Shown one piece after another: positions 31,518-42,890 of a stretch of DNA of 64,000 nt. The stretch comes from Glaciozyma antarctica PI12 (Eukaryota > Basidiomycota > Microbotryomycetes > Kriegeriales > Camptobasidiaceae): NCBI GenBank assembly GCA_002917775.1, contig KZ627156.1, forward strand, positions 332,909-396,908, read 5' to 3'. Numbering within the stretch: the stretch's first letter is position 1; each line of letters starts with the position of its first letter. The notes beneath the pieces are model-generated. The model saw nothing but the letters and a program-made list of their open reading frames with translations. It did no database searches and had not been told where the DNA came from. The translations under genes and the position numbers were made by a program.

Positions 31518-34500
31518 CTACAGCAGTACCCCGGCAGGCGAGTACATCCTCCTCGCGACCGCAAGCGGCGAGAGGGACTGACTCATCGCGTCGACCGCAC
31601 TTCGGTAGTTCTCTGCGACCCCGTCAGTGAGCGCTCAGCGAGAGGAAGCGAGATGGACGAACCCATCTCGAAAGTGTTGATGTGGCCATCGGCGGAACTG
31701 CAACCTAGGACCATGTGGTGCGGGTGGAACGCCATGCTCGTCATAGACGCGACCCTCTGGTTCAGGAACCCGACTGCGAACACTCATCAGCGAGAGCTCG
31801 TCGCGAAAGGGGGAGGGAACGCACAGCTGTTGCGAAACTTGGAGATAGGCTCGCTCTCCTCCCCTCCGCTCATGTTCCAGACTTTGACGACGTTGAACGT
31901 CGAGCTCCTGCGGTCCTCATCAGCACCGCGCGAGAGAGAGAGGGAGGAGGCAACGCACGTCGCGAAGATCGGCGCGTGCTCGTGAATGGCCATCTGGGTC
32001 ATCCCACCCTGATGCGCCTGAAAAGTCCTCAACGGCTCCGTCAACCTAATATCCCACAAACAGACCTCCCCTCCCACACTGTTCCCTATCAGCGCCATCC
32101 CCTCGCAAGCAGCGAAACGAACTCACCTCCCACTGAGCAACTCGCGATTCCCCCCGCGCTGCATGTGCACCTGCAACAACCACGCATTATGATGCCCCTT
32201 GTAGCTCCGCACCATGTTATCCCTCGGCGGGATCCGTCGGTCGTACACCTTGAGCCCGCCGTCTCCGAACCCAGCGACGAGGATGTTGCCGGCGACTTGG
32301 TCGCAGGTGAGAGCCGTCAGGCACGAGTTGGCGCGCGTGGGGAGGTCCTGTGCGTCCGTTAGTGGGGAGAAGTGAGAGAGGGAGGGGAGAACGTACTTGG
32401 AGAGTCATCTCGCGCGTGGCGTCCCAGACGCGGATGTACTTGACGTTCCCGCCGAGGAGGATCTGCCCGCGGCCTTGCTGCCATTCGAGAACGAGGCCGG
32501 CGTCCGCTTCGGTCGTAGAAGTGGGAATCGCCTCTTGGATACCTTGGAAAGCTGAGACGAGGCTGACGCGGGACTTGGACTCGTAGTTGCGGAAGAGGCG
32601 GACGTGGCCGTCGGCTGCGAGGTCAGAGGTCAGCTTGATGCTGGGAGCGGGAAGGAGGAAGACGAACCGGAGGCGGTGAGGAGAAGAGCGACGTCGTCTT
32701 CGTTGGCGAAGCGGAGAGTGGTGATCGGGACGCCAGGTCGGCTGCCGTTCGCGAATCGGTTCGTGCGGGCGTTCTTCTCCCAGTTGTAGACGCTGTCAAC
32801 GACGTCGAATGTCAGCGAAAGACCTGTTGAGCAAACGAGAAAGCATACGTGATGTTGCCTTGGTCGTCGGCGGCGAGGAGGTGAGGCTCGAACTGGTGGA
32901 AGAGGATCCGATTCGGAACGGCGTCGTTGCTGTAGAAGCCAATCTGCTCGTCCCAGCGCGCGCGACCTGCAGATACTTAAAGTCAGCGTTCGTACGAGTA
33001 CGCAGAGAAGACGAGGCACAGGCAGGACCCTTCATCGGCTGCGTCTGAGTGATGATCGTCTCGTTCCTCGCACGACGCCAAACTCGCTCGTTGTGAAGGA
33101 CGCTCCCAGGCTCGTCCGCTTCGGTAGCCTGCACAAGCCAGTTAGCACGCCGTCGCCGAGGTAGCAGCAGAAAACGCACCTTCATCTGCGACTCCTTGTA
33201 GTACTCGAGCGAGAACTCGTAGAAAGTCCCCTTGAGCGGGAGGACCTGCTCTGGCGACCCCTCTCCCGCGACATTCGGCACCGCCCTCCGCTTCCTCAGT
33301 CGGTCCGCGTCCTCGTCGAGTAGCAAAGCCATGATATCCTCGATGGAAGAAGGGTCCATCGGCGAGGTGATCTTGGGTTTCGGTGCGGGCTTGCCAGCTC
33401 GCGATTGGAGGTAGCGGAGCGAGTCGGTCGAGGCGGAGGATTGGAGGCCGGAGGTGGTGGATCCGGTGGGAGATTGGGAGAGGGAAGAACGGCCGTTGAG
33501 TCGGAGGGCAGAGGGAGGAGGGGGAGGAGGCGTGGGAGTAGGGTCGGAAAGGACGCTCGTCGTGAGCTGGGCGAGCGACTTCATCGCCGATGCGAGAGTG
33601 CCTGAGCGACCGACGGTGGGAGTGGTGACTGGTGGTGTTCCTCCGACGTCCTGAAGTTGATCGTGGAAGACGGTTCCTGCGGTGGCGGGTGGCTTGAGGA
33701 ACGCCTTCGAGGCCGACGCCGGTGCCGAATCGAGTGCCGCGCGCGCTGCTGGTCCGAGAGGTCCGGCGAACTGGAGCTGGAGCTTGTAGTCCATGACTTG
33801 AGCTGCGAGCGCCGCGATGTCGGGGATGGGGTCGACCATGAGGTCGAAGAGCGTCTTGAACATGCACGAGAACATGGCCGCTTGGAAGGCTGGGTTCGAC
33901 GGTCCCTCGTCGCTCTGCGCCGCTGCGTGAAGGCTCGCTGCGATGGAGAGCTCCGCCGCCGTGCCGCTCCCTCCACGACGCCCGCGCGACTCGCTCCATG
34001 ACGGCTCGGTACGCCGCAATCGCGAACTGCCCTCGATGCTCGTTGACGACGGCGGAGAGGAGGACGATGAGCTCGCGACGAACGGGCGGCGAGCCGTCCG
34101 CAGAGCACTTGAGCGTCGCCATCGCCACTCCCAGCTCGACGTCCGTCTCCTCCGCCGGCGTCAATCCCGCCGCAGGCCCGCTGCACGCGATCGACCTCCC
34201 AAATTTCCTCGCCGCCGACGACGATCCCGACGTCCCGAGAAGCGTTCCGAGCGCGTACATGACCGACGCGCGCACCTCGGGCACGGCGTCCGTGTGGAGG
34301 ATGTTGCAGAGGAGCTCGTGAAGGCGTTCGTGCACTCCGAGTCCCTTCGCCTCCTCGAAGTCGTCCCACATCTGCGCGATGCAGAGTGCTGCCCATTGGC
34401 GAAGGAGAGGGTCGGAATCGCGGAGGTGGACGACGCACGCCTGGAAGACGCCGACGCGGAGGCAGGCGACTTGGCCGGGCTTGAAGTCGCGGCAGCAGAC

Positions 34501-36599
34501 GGAGAGGATGAAGGCGCACATGGAGCGGTGCTCGGAGATGTTGGGAAGAGGGTTGGGTTGGTTGGGGAGGAGGATGTTGACGAAGTAGGTGTAGGGGGCT
34601 TGGTCGACCGATCGTGTGGGCGGGTACGTCTGCTTGAGGAGGTCCTCCTTGCAGCTCTCGTAGACGGCGAGGATCCGCGCCCAGATGTAGATGAGGACGG
34701 GCTTGAGTTCGGCGGCGGGGGCTTGGAGGAGGCGAAGGACGTAGGCAAATATCCCGATCGAGAGGGCGACGTTGACGGCCCACGGTCCGAGGTCGAGGAA
34801 CCGACAGAGGAGGACGAGCGCCTTGAGTCGATGAGCTTGGGAGAGAAGGACCTGGAGGACGACTGGTAGCTGCTCGGGCTGTGACCGCTTGGCGACCTTT
34901 CCTTGCTCGAGCCAGATCTCGAAGGCGGTGAGTTGCTCGGCGAAGAAGGTCGAGTGGACGTAGGGGAGGGGAGGGCCGGGAGGGAGGGGCGGAGGAGGTT
35001 GGTCGGGGAGAGTAGGGGGGTTGAGGAGGGAGGGATTCGAGCCAGCGCTGCTCGTGCTCGAGGAGGGTAGGGAGTTGGGCGAGGCACATGTCGACGGCGA
35101 GGTCCCAGCTGTCCCACAGGGGGTGGTTGTGCGTCTGAGGGAGGGCGGGGACGGAGATGGGAGTGCAGTCGTAGAATCGCATGATCCGCTCCGCGAGGAG
35201 GAACCCGCGGAAGAGTGCGGCGACGACGAGGTCGTGGCGGAAGAGCTTCTGGAAGAGCTCTCGCGGGAGCGTGTTCCATGCGATCGTGTCCGTCACCGCG
35301 GTGAAGATCCACGTAAGCTCTCCGAGGGGCGTCCTGCGATCGTTGAGCTTTCCGGGAATCTTGAGGAGCATCTCGATGTTGAGGTTCGTCTTGAGAGGGT
35401 TGCGAAGGAGGAAGAAGCGAAGGCCGATTTCGATGGGGGAGGTGAGGCAGCAGGTGAAGAGGTCGGCGGGGAGGTCGGGGTTCATGGGGAGGGTCTCGTG
35501 CCCGAGGCACGCACCGAGTTGGATGGTGTCGCGGAAGGGGACGGTGGGGATTTGAGGGCGAGGGTCGGGAGGAGGGGTTTCGGTGCCGGAGGGACCTTGG
35601 GAGCCGTTGGCGGAGGGAGAAGAGGGGCTGGCGGCCTCGCGGGCGAGCTCTGCGTCTCGCTTGATGCCAAACTCCTGCACCTTTGTCACGATGTTGCCTG
35701 CCGCCGAGCAATCCCAGACCATGATGGTCGGGCTTCCGAGCCAGACGACGACCTCCGCGAGCGAGACGGGGATGTACTGCGTGTACTGCTTGTTGAAGAG
35801 CCACAGCTCTCCGCTCGACGTCGGCTTGGGCACTCCGTGGCCGTTGTAGTAGAAGAGGACGCGCTCGTTCTTAGCCGACTTGCGCGCCGCCGTGCAGAAC
35901 TTCTTGGCGTCCTCGATGGGAGGGTCGAGGAACTGCTTGTAGCGCGTCTTGGGAGTCGCTGCGAGGGACTCGAACTGATGCTGGAGGTTCTTGCCGATCC
36001 GTTCCATCGCCTTGTCCTTCGCCAGCGCGTACGGGTCGACCCAGCATTCGAGCTTCGCGCAGGGATCCGTCTTGATCACGTCGGGCGGGTCGTAGCCGAT
36101 GCGAAGGCAGACGACGAGCACGGCAGCAGCGGTGCGCACGCGGTCCCGGTTGCGCCAGTCTATGCGGAGGTCGGCGGGGTTGGACGAGGGAGGCTTGGGG
36201 AGACCAAGATGTTGATGGCGGGGCTCAGTCCAGTAGAGGAAGTAGCTCTTCTCCAGCGCCTAAAGACCCAGCAGAGATGTTAGCTAGCGTCCGTTCCTGA
36301 TAAAGCAGGCAACGCGCCTCGAGGTACTCCTCAGACGAGTACGCCTCCGCGAAGCCATGCTTGACGTTCTGTAGGCCCAACACCGTCAGCGGAGGTCCCC
36401 CAACTGCCAGGAAGCCCAGCGGAGCACGTACCGAATCGATGTCCACCTGGCGCTCCCATTCAATCTGCTGTTGGTGGGCGAACTCGCTCGAGTATCCGAG
36501 CGTGGACGGCGGGGCGTCCTCGTCGTAGTCATCGTCCGAGTCTGATATGTCGCTGGACGAGCTTGAGGCTGGTGGCGGGTATTCAAGCCTTCTGGGCAT
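31518..36599 (-). CDS. KOG1: TORC1 subunit KOG1/raptor
   Basis: Scaffold that brings substrates to TOR kinase. The ATG at 36599 starts an acidic region (SDISDSDDDYDEDAPP). The raptor N-terminal caspase-like domain follows (WRNRDRVRTAAAVLVVCLRIG, LFYYNGHGVPKPT, IMVWDCSAAGN, GHETLPMNPDLPADLFTCCL, LGELTWIFTAVTDTIAWNTL). Next are FFAEQLTAFEIWLEQG, HEAT repeats (LRQWAALCIAQMWDDFEEAK, VRASVMYALGTLLG, ELIVLLSAVVNEH) and, after a Ser/Pro linker, WD40 blades (ITTLRFANEDD, GGEVCLWDIRLTEPLRTFQAH, VASMTSMAFHPH). The frame breaks twice without splice sites, at G6 35015-35020 and near 33955-33985, each cured by one base fewer. In an essential gene this points to assembly error. Introns are mostly in the 5' end and WD40 part. 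Confidence 0.92.
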
Positions 36600-36783
36600 C
36601 GCGCTGGCGAAACGACAAAGCGTAAACCAAGTCGCTCGGAGAGGGCGGGAGAGAGGGAGCTGCGCCAACGCGGAGGGCGCGCGCGCGGATTACCTTGCGG
36701 GTCAGCTCAACAACTGGCTTGGACTCCACCACAACCGCTCCTGACTTGATAACGTACTAATCGTTCGAGGAGCACCGCCCACG
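36600..36783. promoter_or_regulatory. Shared KOG1/ATG12 intergenic promoter
   Basis: 184 bp separate the KOG1 and ATG12 start codons, so their promoters overlap. It includes GC-rich GCGCGCGCGCGG-type sequence (near 36680) and GATAACGTACTAATCGTTCG just before ATG12. No factor site can be named. Confidence 0.55.
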
Positions 36784-37494
36784 ATGGCCAGCGCGCTCCC
36801 TATCCTCGACGGCTCCAACACCCCCGCCCTTCCGTCCTCCGCCATCTTCGACTCACTCCCTCGCGAAGCCGGCGCTGCTCTAGAGACTTACAAGCAGCGA
36901 GATACTACCAAAGGTGCGGCGTGCTCAGGGGCGGCTTGGATCAGGTCCGGAGGGCGCAGCTGACAGCGTTGCATTGTTCGCGTCCTCCTCGCAGTGGTGG
37001 TGCGGTTCAAGGCGACGGGGAACGCTCCTATTATGAAGCAGAACTTCTACAAGATCACCTCGAGCAACAGGTTTCAGACGGTGATTGCGTTCTTGCGGAA
37101 AGAGCTGGGGTGGAAGCCGAGTGATGCGTTGGTGAGGCCTGTTCGCTCTGGAGTTGCGGTTGGAGAGAGCTTGCTGGAGCAGCAAAGCTTCCCGGAGTGT
37201 GGAGCTGGGAGGTATCTGCATCGCAACCGGAGCTGACTGCCGCTCGTCGTGTCTCGCAGTTCCTCTACATCAACGCGTCTTTCAGCCCTGCTCCTGACGA
37301 CACTGTAGCCAACCTGTTCAAGGTACGCTCTGCGACCTGTTCTCTGTGTTTATCAGCTGACGAGAACCGCCGCACAGTGCTTTGCAACAGAAGGCCACCT
37401 AATCGTCAACTACAGGCGAGTCCCTTCGCCCCTCCTCCGACCACCCCTCTCTCGTGCTAACACTCCTCGCAGCTCGACAGCAGCTTGGGGATAA
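36784..37494 (+). CDS. ATG12: Autophagy ubiquitin-like protein ATG12
   Basis: Ubiquitin-like modifier conjugated to ATG5; with ATG16 it promotes ATG8 lipidation on the growing autophagosome. About 129 residues in five exons: a 43-residue N-terminal extension, then VVVRFKATGNAPIMKQNFYK, ITSSNRFQTVIAFLRKELG, FLYINASFSPAPDDTVANLF, KCFATEGHLIVNYSSTAAWG. The obligatory C-terminal Gly is the last codon. The last intron (37416-37472) has a GC donor (AG|GCGAGT) with a CTAAC branch and CGCAG acceptor; splicing there yields the invariant WG end. Head-to-head with KOG1, the upstream inhibitor of autophagy through TORC1. Confidence 0.95.
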
Positions 37495-37892
37495 CACCTT
37501 TCGCCCAAATCCTGGGCCACTCTTTTCTCCTACTTATTCCCCCAGCCATATACCCCTTGCATTCCAGCGCCGATACCCACCTCGTACTTCCAGCTCGCCC
37601 TCCAACTCTCCCTCCTTGCTCAATTCGTTGGCTTTCTCAGCCGATTTCGTCTAGTGAACTGGAGTGCATCGGCTCGTATCTGCTCAAAGTTTGCCAGTCT
37701 CTGCATCTCTCATCTCGGAACTGCTCTTAGCCTCTCGACCTTCGACATCTCGCTGATCGCTCTCTGCTCTCGCTTCCAACCGCTGCTCCTCCGCCTCTCT
37801 CTCCAACTGCTCAACGACATTCATCAACCAATTACATACACAAATAAACTACACTTGTTCTACACACACCCAACTGCTCTCTACCCGCCACT
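37495..37892. other. Convergent 3' flanks
   Basis: AT-rich patch ACCAATTACATACACAAATAAACTACAC near 37828-37855 looks like a polyadenylation region. No gene seen. Confidence 0.4.
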
Positions 37893-40399
37893 CTAAACCT
37901 CGACCTGCCTCACAAGCCCCGGCGGCTTCAACCCCGGCAACCCCTTCCTCTTCCTCTCGACATCGATCCTAAAGAACGGATTGACCATAACCTCCTTTCT
38001 AACCTCGGGCGTCGTGCGAGGGCTCTTGGCTCCCTTGCCCGTCTGGCGTTTCTCGAGCTCGGAGAGAGTGGGAGGGTAGCGTTTCGCGTAGGATTTCTGT
38101 GGAGAGGGTTAGTGGAGTAGTATGGGAGAAAGGGAGGGACGTACGACTCCGCGGCCGGGACCGGTGGTGGTGGTAGTGGTGGCGGCGTAGGTGGCGACGC
38201 CTCGTCCCTTTGTCTTGACCGTAGTTACTTTCGTTGTCGTAGCGACGACCGCAATTGACGATGCAGTCGTAGTTGATGGTGCTGCCGTGGTAGACGCTGC
38301 GGTCGTGGAAGATGCTTCGATTGTGGAAGATGCTTCGGTCGTTGAAGATTCGGTGGTGGTCGACGTGCTCGCGTCGGGTAGCAAGATGGGCACGATTGGG
38401 TCGAGGATGGGACCGAGGAGGGGAAGAGTGATGATGGGACCAGGTTGTTGGCCTGAGGAAGGGAAAGTCAGCGAGGGTAGCGAGGTGGGAGGGAAGGACG
38501 CACAGATGAGGAAGACGAGAGCTTTGTCAACGAATTCGGCCTGGAGACGGGCGCCAGGAGTCGTCCAGCTGTCGAAGACGAAAGGTTGACTGAGAGGAAC
38601 TAGGGGATAGGGAATGCATCTGCGAAACGAGTGATGTTAGCGAGAGCTTGCGAAGGATGGAATATGGGGACGCACTGCCACGAAGGTGTTCCTCCAAACG
38701 CAGCTCGTGTAGCGTCGTTACCGGTAACGTCAGCATTGACGTGGCCAGCGACGGCGATGGCATAACCAAAGTAGCCAGTCGAACCCGACTTGAAGACGTT
38801 GTTGCGAACGACTCCCCCCTAAATCGAGCCCGTCAGCGCAGTTCCGTGAGAAAGAAGTTGGTGCGGAACATACCTGCGTGCGTGCAGCGGTGACGTTGTA
38901 GCTTCCCCAAGTCATGCCTCCCTGCGAAGACGAGGCGGTTAGCGAGGTTCGCAAGCTTCAAAACGAAAAGGGGACGAACGACGGCGACTCCGATCTTCAT
39001 GAACGCGGTATCAGCGAAGAAGGTGTTGTTTTCGACGACGGTACCGGTGAAATCACCGGCGAACGGTCCCCAGTCGACGAGGTTGATGCCTGCGCGGAAT
39101 TAGGGTGAGTTGGTGACCTCGTTCGCAACAGAAGCTCGCGCACCTCCCATCGTTACGCGTTCCTTCTGAACGATGGTGTTGCCGCTCAGAATCGAGCCAG
39201 GTGCGCCGAAGATGACAATTGCGCCTGAGTTAGCAGAATTCAATCAGCAAGGAGCGAAGAGCTGGAACTCAAAGGACTCACCGTCTGTGGCGTCAGTAAC
39301 GACGTTGTTCTTGACGATGCTGTTCTTGCACGCGAGCGAGATTCCGTCGGCCTGCAAAAACGAGCCCAAAGTCAGCGACCTTCGCGACGGGAAGAGGAAA
39401 CGACCGCACCCATTGAAGAGCAGTGTACTCCGTCTGACGCTTCTCGAGCTTGTCCTCGCCGCGCTTGCGAACTTGGTAGCCGTTGTTGGGAGCGTTACCG
39501 CAGGGTCCGATCTGGTTGTTGGTCAAGATCATCCCATCGCAACTGTTCGCGTAGCCCTCTGCGGAGGAATCGTTTAACGAGAGCCAAGAGAAGCGACCGA
39601 GAAGGGCGTACCGATGGCGTGAACGCAAGTCCATCCTCGAGGTTCGTAGATGTGCACGTTGTCGATGATCTGCGAGCGATACAGTCAGTTCAGCAATTCG
39701 CACGGGGAGAAAGGAGAACGCACCTGTCCCGCCGTATTGCCACCGAACTCGACCAGTCCGAGCCCTCCCCAAATCATCCCGAGCGCCGGACGAGAACCAT
39801 CAATCTGGATATTGCGCATCGCGATTCCCTGGCACGCATCTCCCATTCCAAACACCGCGCACGACATTTCGGGATTGGCGACGCGGAGGATCGCACGACT
39901 GTTGTCCGTGGGATAGCCTGGTACGTTATCGAATGGTTAGTTCCGATCATAACAAAGCGAGGCATCGTTGCTGACCTTGAGTTGAGATCTCCTGGTCCGG
40001 AGCGGTGAAGAAGATGGTCTGGTTGAGAGCGAAGACGGCGTTCGGGCAGAGGGAGACGATGGCTCCAGCACCGCCGTACCAGAGCTGGATGTTGATATCG
40101 TAGTCCGTGCCGGAGGGAATGCAAGCTGCGGTCGTTTGCCGGCGCTGAAGACGAACGCCGTCAAAGAGGGTGTCGCCAATCGAGACGTCCTCGTCCGTGC
40201 TGAGGTCAGGAGCTAGGACGAAGTCGAGCGAGGCGGCTTGGGGGTTGAAAGAGACGTCCGGGTAAATGGGAGAGGGAGGGTGAGGAGAGTCGTCGTTGCG
40301 AAGGTAGGGAGAGGGGGAAGGTGCGGCGGACGCGAGGGCTGCGAAGAGGAATGCGGAGGGTAGGACGAGTGCTGCTGCTGAGCTGCTGCGGAGCTGCAT
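37893..40399 (-). CDS. Secreted parallel beta-helix protein B
   Basis: Signal peptide (LRSSSAAALVLPSAFLFAAL ASAAP) from ATG 40399, then a prodomain-like acidic stretch ending LQRRQT, a possible kexin site. About ten exons give beta-helix coils: GIAMRNIQIDG, IIDNVHIYEPRGWTC, CDGMILTNNQIGPCG, NSIVKNNVVTDATD, GSILSGNTIVQKE, GTVVENNTFFAD, GGVVRNNVFKSGSTGYFGYA. The fold is that of pectate lyase/glucanase-like proteins; activity not proven. LQAEFVDKALVFLIC matches the end of beta-helix protein A. After it comes a Thr/Ser-rich linker (STTTESSTTEASS) and a basic tail ending PPGLVRQVEV. Likely cell-wall associated or secreted. Confidence 0.78.
38225..38365. repeat. Thr/Ser-coding short repeat in beta-helix B
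   Basis: Imperfect repeats of about 21-24 bp (GTGGAAGATGCTTCGNTTGTGGAAGATGC pattern on the plus strand) encode the ESSTTEASSTIEASSTTAAS linker. Typical low-complexity, probably O-glycosylated stalk; length may vary between strains. Confidence 0.6.
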
Positions 40400-41110
40400 G
40401 TCGACGAGGATGCTGGAGAGGGTAGTCGGGAGGTGGTATAGGTCGTGACTTTGAGGGTGTGAGCTGTCGTGACTTGGTGGAGGAAAGTCAGAGGGGGGTG
40501 GGTAGTGGCGGTGGCGGTGGCGGTTAAGGAAGAGAGAGAATGAGAGCGAGGCCTTCTTGAAGGAAGGAAGCAGAGGACTCTCGCCCGCAGAGCGAAGAAC
40601 TCTGTCATGGAGAGAGGGCTCTTGATTCGATCAATGGCCAGTGGCAAACGAATAAGCTCCGTCTGCGGTGATACGGCCCGAGGAGAGACACAGAAGATGG
40701 AGCGCAAATTGGCCGGATGAGGAGGATTCAGGCACGAACGGGCGGGCTCCAGATGGGGATCCGCTGAGTGTCGAGAACTTTGTTGCAAGCCTCGTCGTCG
40801 AGACCGCCCCAGCAAGCATTGGCAGGAGACCGCGGCCCTGCGAGGAGGACTTGCAAACACACCCGCTCGCTCGACAGAGTCACGCGCAAGGAGAATCCGA
40901 GACGGAAGATCAGGAAGACTGGCGAGGTCGATGCGTCGTTTCTACCTGCGCCCGAGACTCGAGAGCGCGAAGGTGGCAAGCAGTCCTGACGAAGTTGAGG
41001 CGAGGAGCGAAGGGAGGAAAGAAGGACGAAACTAGGTCGAGGCGAGCTGAGCGCGCCCGACACCCCTTCGCCTGGCCGTCTGCTCCTCGCACAAAGACCA
41101 CCAGCAGCAA
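40400..41110. other. Divergent spacer before TTC1-like gene
   Basis: Includes a short GGTGGCGGTGGCGGTGGCGG run (about 40505-40525). No gene could be supported on either strand. Confidence 0.4.
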
Positions 41111-42299
41111 ATGCAGGCGAGCTCGACCACCCAGGCACAGGACGACTCGTCGCGGTTCGAAGAAGTCCCGTCCTCCCCCACCTCCTCGAGCGCCTCTCTC
41201 GACTTCTCCGACGCTCCGACCTTCCCTCCGCTCTCCCAGAACACTCGTCAAGCTGGCCCGAACCTCTCTCACCCCGATATCGTAGCTGGCATAGCTCGGG
41301 AGGAGGAGGATAGCGAGGATGAGCACGAGGACTCGGTGTGGTGGACGCCGTCAGAGCTACGCGCAAGCTCTCTCCTCCCAGCGTTCGTAGCAAGGAGCTG
41401 AACTCGGGCACGCAGGATATCTTGGAACGCGCAACGGCACTGAAGGCGCAGGGGAACGCCGAGTTTGGGAAGGGAGAGTGGGAGGACGCGCTGGTGACTT
41501 ACCGGGATGCGCTGGTCGAGCTACCGGTCAGGACACAGATTGGGATCAAGGGGAAGGAAAAGGCGGTGGAGGGAGCAATGGAGGAGTCAGAGGTGGAGAA
41601 GCTGGCGGAGGGAGTTGAGGCACTCGAGGTGAGCAAGGAGGTACTCGAGGTGGAGCATCGACGAAGTCGCAGGAGCTACGGGAGCTGCGTTCGATGCTCT
41701 TTGCGAACTGTGCTGCGTGCTTGCTGAAGCTAGTACGTCCCGATCCTCTGCGTGCCAGCTCCGAGCTGACTCGCTCCCCGCAGGAACGATGGAAGGAGGC
41801 TGTGACGGCGTGCGATGACTGTTCGTGCTCTCCCCTGTCGCGCTTACGCTCCTTCTGAACTCCTACACAGCTCTGGAAGACAACCCGATTTACATCAAAG
41901 CCCTCCACCGCCGCGCCCTCGCCTCCGAATCCATCGCATCCTGGTCCAGCCTCTCCTCTTCTCTCGAGGGTGCGTCGCTTCGACTTCCATCCCCGATCAA
42001 CCTAACCGCTCTCGACCAGACTACAACACCCTCTCCTCTCTGCCCGACATCCCTCCGCACCTCGCCAACACGATCAAGATCGCTCAGAAGCGGCTTCCGG
42101 GCCTCATCGCATCGCAGCAGGACAAGGAAAAGGACGAAGTCCTGGGGAAGCTCAAGGATCTCGGAAACACAGTCCTAGGTGCGTCTATTCTCGCTGCTTG
42201 ATCGAGGAACGGGAGCTGATGCGAGAGGGAGCAGGCAAGTTCGGTCTCTCGACGAACAACTTCAAGTTCGTTCAACTACTAGGGAACTATGAGTGCTAG
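41111..42299 (+). CDS. TTC1-like tetratricopeptide repeat protein
   Basis: Co-chaperone-type TPR protein resembling human TTC1. The acidic N-terminus (EEEDSEDEHEDS) is followed, after an 80 nt intron (41336-41415, GCTGAAC branch), by TPR1 ATALKAQGNAEFGKGEWEDA, TPR2 ANCAACLLKLERWKEAVTAC, TPR3 NPIYIKALHRRALASESI, and the TTC1 C-terminal block KDEVLGKLKDLGNTVLGKFG, LSTNNFKFVQ. Further introns follow EALE, LLKL, CDD, SSLE and VLG. Ends LLGNYEC, slightly shorter than the animal protein. TTC1 binds Hsp90/Hsp70 and small GTPases; that role is inferred here. Confidence 0.8.
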
Positions 42300-42376
42300 A
42301 TGAGCTTTGAGCGGTAGACGAGTTTGGGGAATGATTCAACTGGCTTGCATCATCCTGCGAGTCCTGGTGGCGTCGT

Positions 42377-42817
42377 TTAGAGGAGGGAGCTGACGAAGGC
42401 GACGGCGAAGGGCACTGCGAGAAGGAAGAGTCAGCGTTGCTCTTTCGCCTGGTGCCCACGCTGTTCCAGCAAGCGTCGTATCTCTCGAGGATCCTGGAGC
42501 AGTCTGCTCCTGCACCCTCGCCGCTCCCGCCTGCCGCCCTCCAGCAGCTCTCTCCACACCTCACGTCACCGTCGCCTCTCCCTCGCCAACACTCACCGAC
42601 GTTAAGGATCCCAACCGCCTGCACCCAATCCAAGTTAGCATCCCGTCCCACTCTGCAAGCGAGAGAGAGACGTACCCAGACGAACTGGAACGCCGTGGTG
42701 CGAGCCGTGTTCTTAGCAAGAGCGATCTGCGCAGGCGAAGGGCTAGCTTGTTCTCCTGCTCCCTTTCATCAGCTGCCTTCCCTCCACTGCGGCGGTGGCG
42801 AGCGTACCTCCAAACAT
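42377..42817 (-). CDS. Tiny tail-anchored protein, TOM5-like
   Basis: Exons too short for simple gene finding: MFGA (ATG 42817), then SPSPAQIALAKNTARTTAFQ with FVW, AVGILNV, and PFAVAFVSSLL before TAA at 42377. Total about 46 residues. The MFG start, a short polar N-terminus and a single C-terminal hydrophobic helix resemble fungal TOM5, the small subunit of the outer-membrane translocase. Introns: GTACGC donor after MFG, GTACGT after FVW, and a long one (about 177 nt) with CTGAC branch and CTCGCAG. TOM5 identity is inferred from size and layout; other tail-anchored micropeptides are possible. Confidence 0.5.
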
Positions 42818-42890
42818 GATTGAGGTGATGGGAGGTGCGCAACCCTCCTCGAAGCTCTTTCGTCTCTTGTCCTCCTCCGAAGCAGCGAAG
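42818..42890. promoter_or_regulatory. Very short bidirectional promoter, TOM5-like/CSL4
   Basis: Only 73 bp lie between the two opposing ATGs. The leaders or promoters must overlap the neighbouring transcript. No motif identified. Confidence 0.45.

Noticed and set aside
35040-35100. A 40 nt intron (GTGCCT...GAGCAG) explaining the first KOG1 frame break
   Set aside because: It would delete the conserved CLAQLP segment of raptor and has no branch site; a surplus base in the G6 run explains the frame better.
33581-36139. KOG1 read as one continuous 852-residue frame
   Set aside because: After about 35020 the frame turns into Arg/Ser/Pro nonsense; the conserved HEAT and WD40 parts lie in the other two frames.
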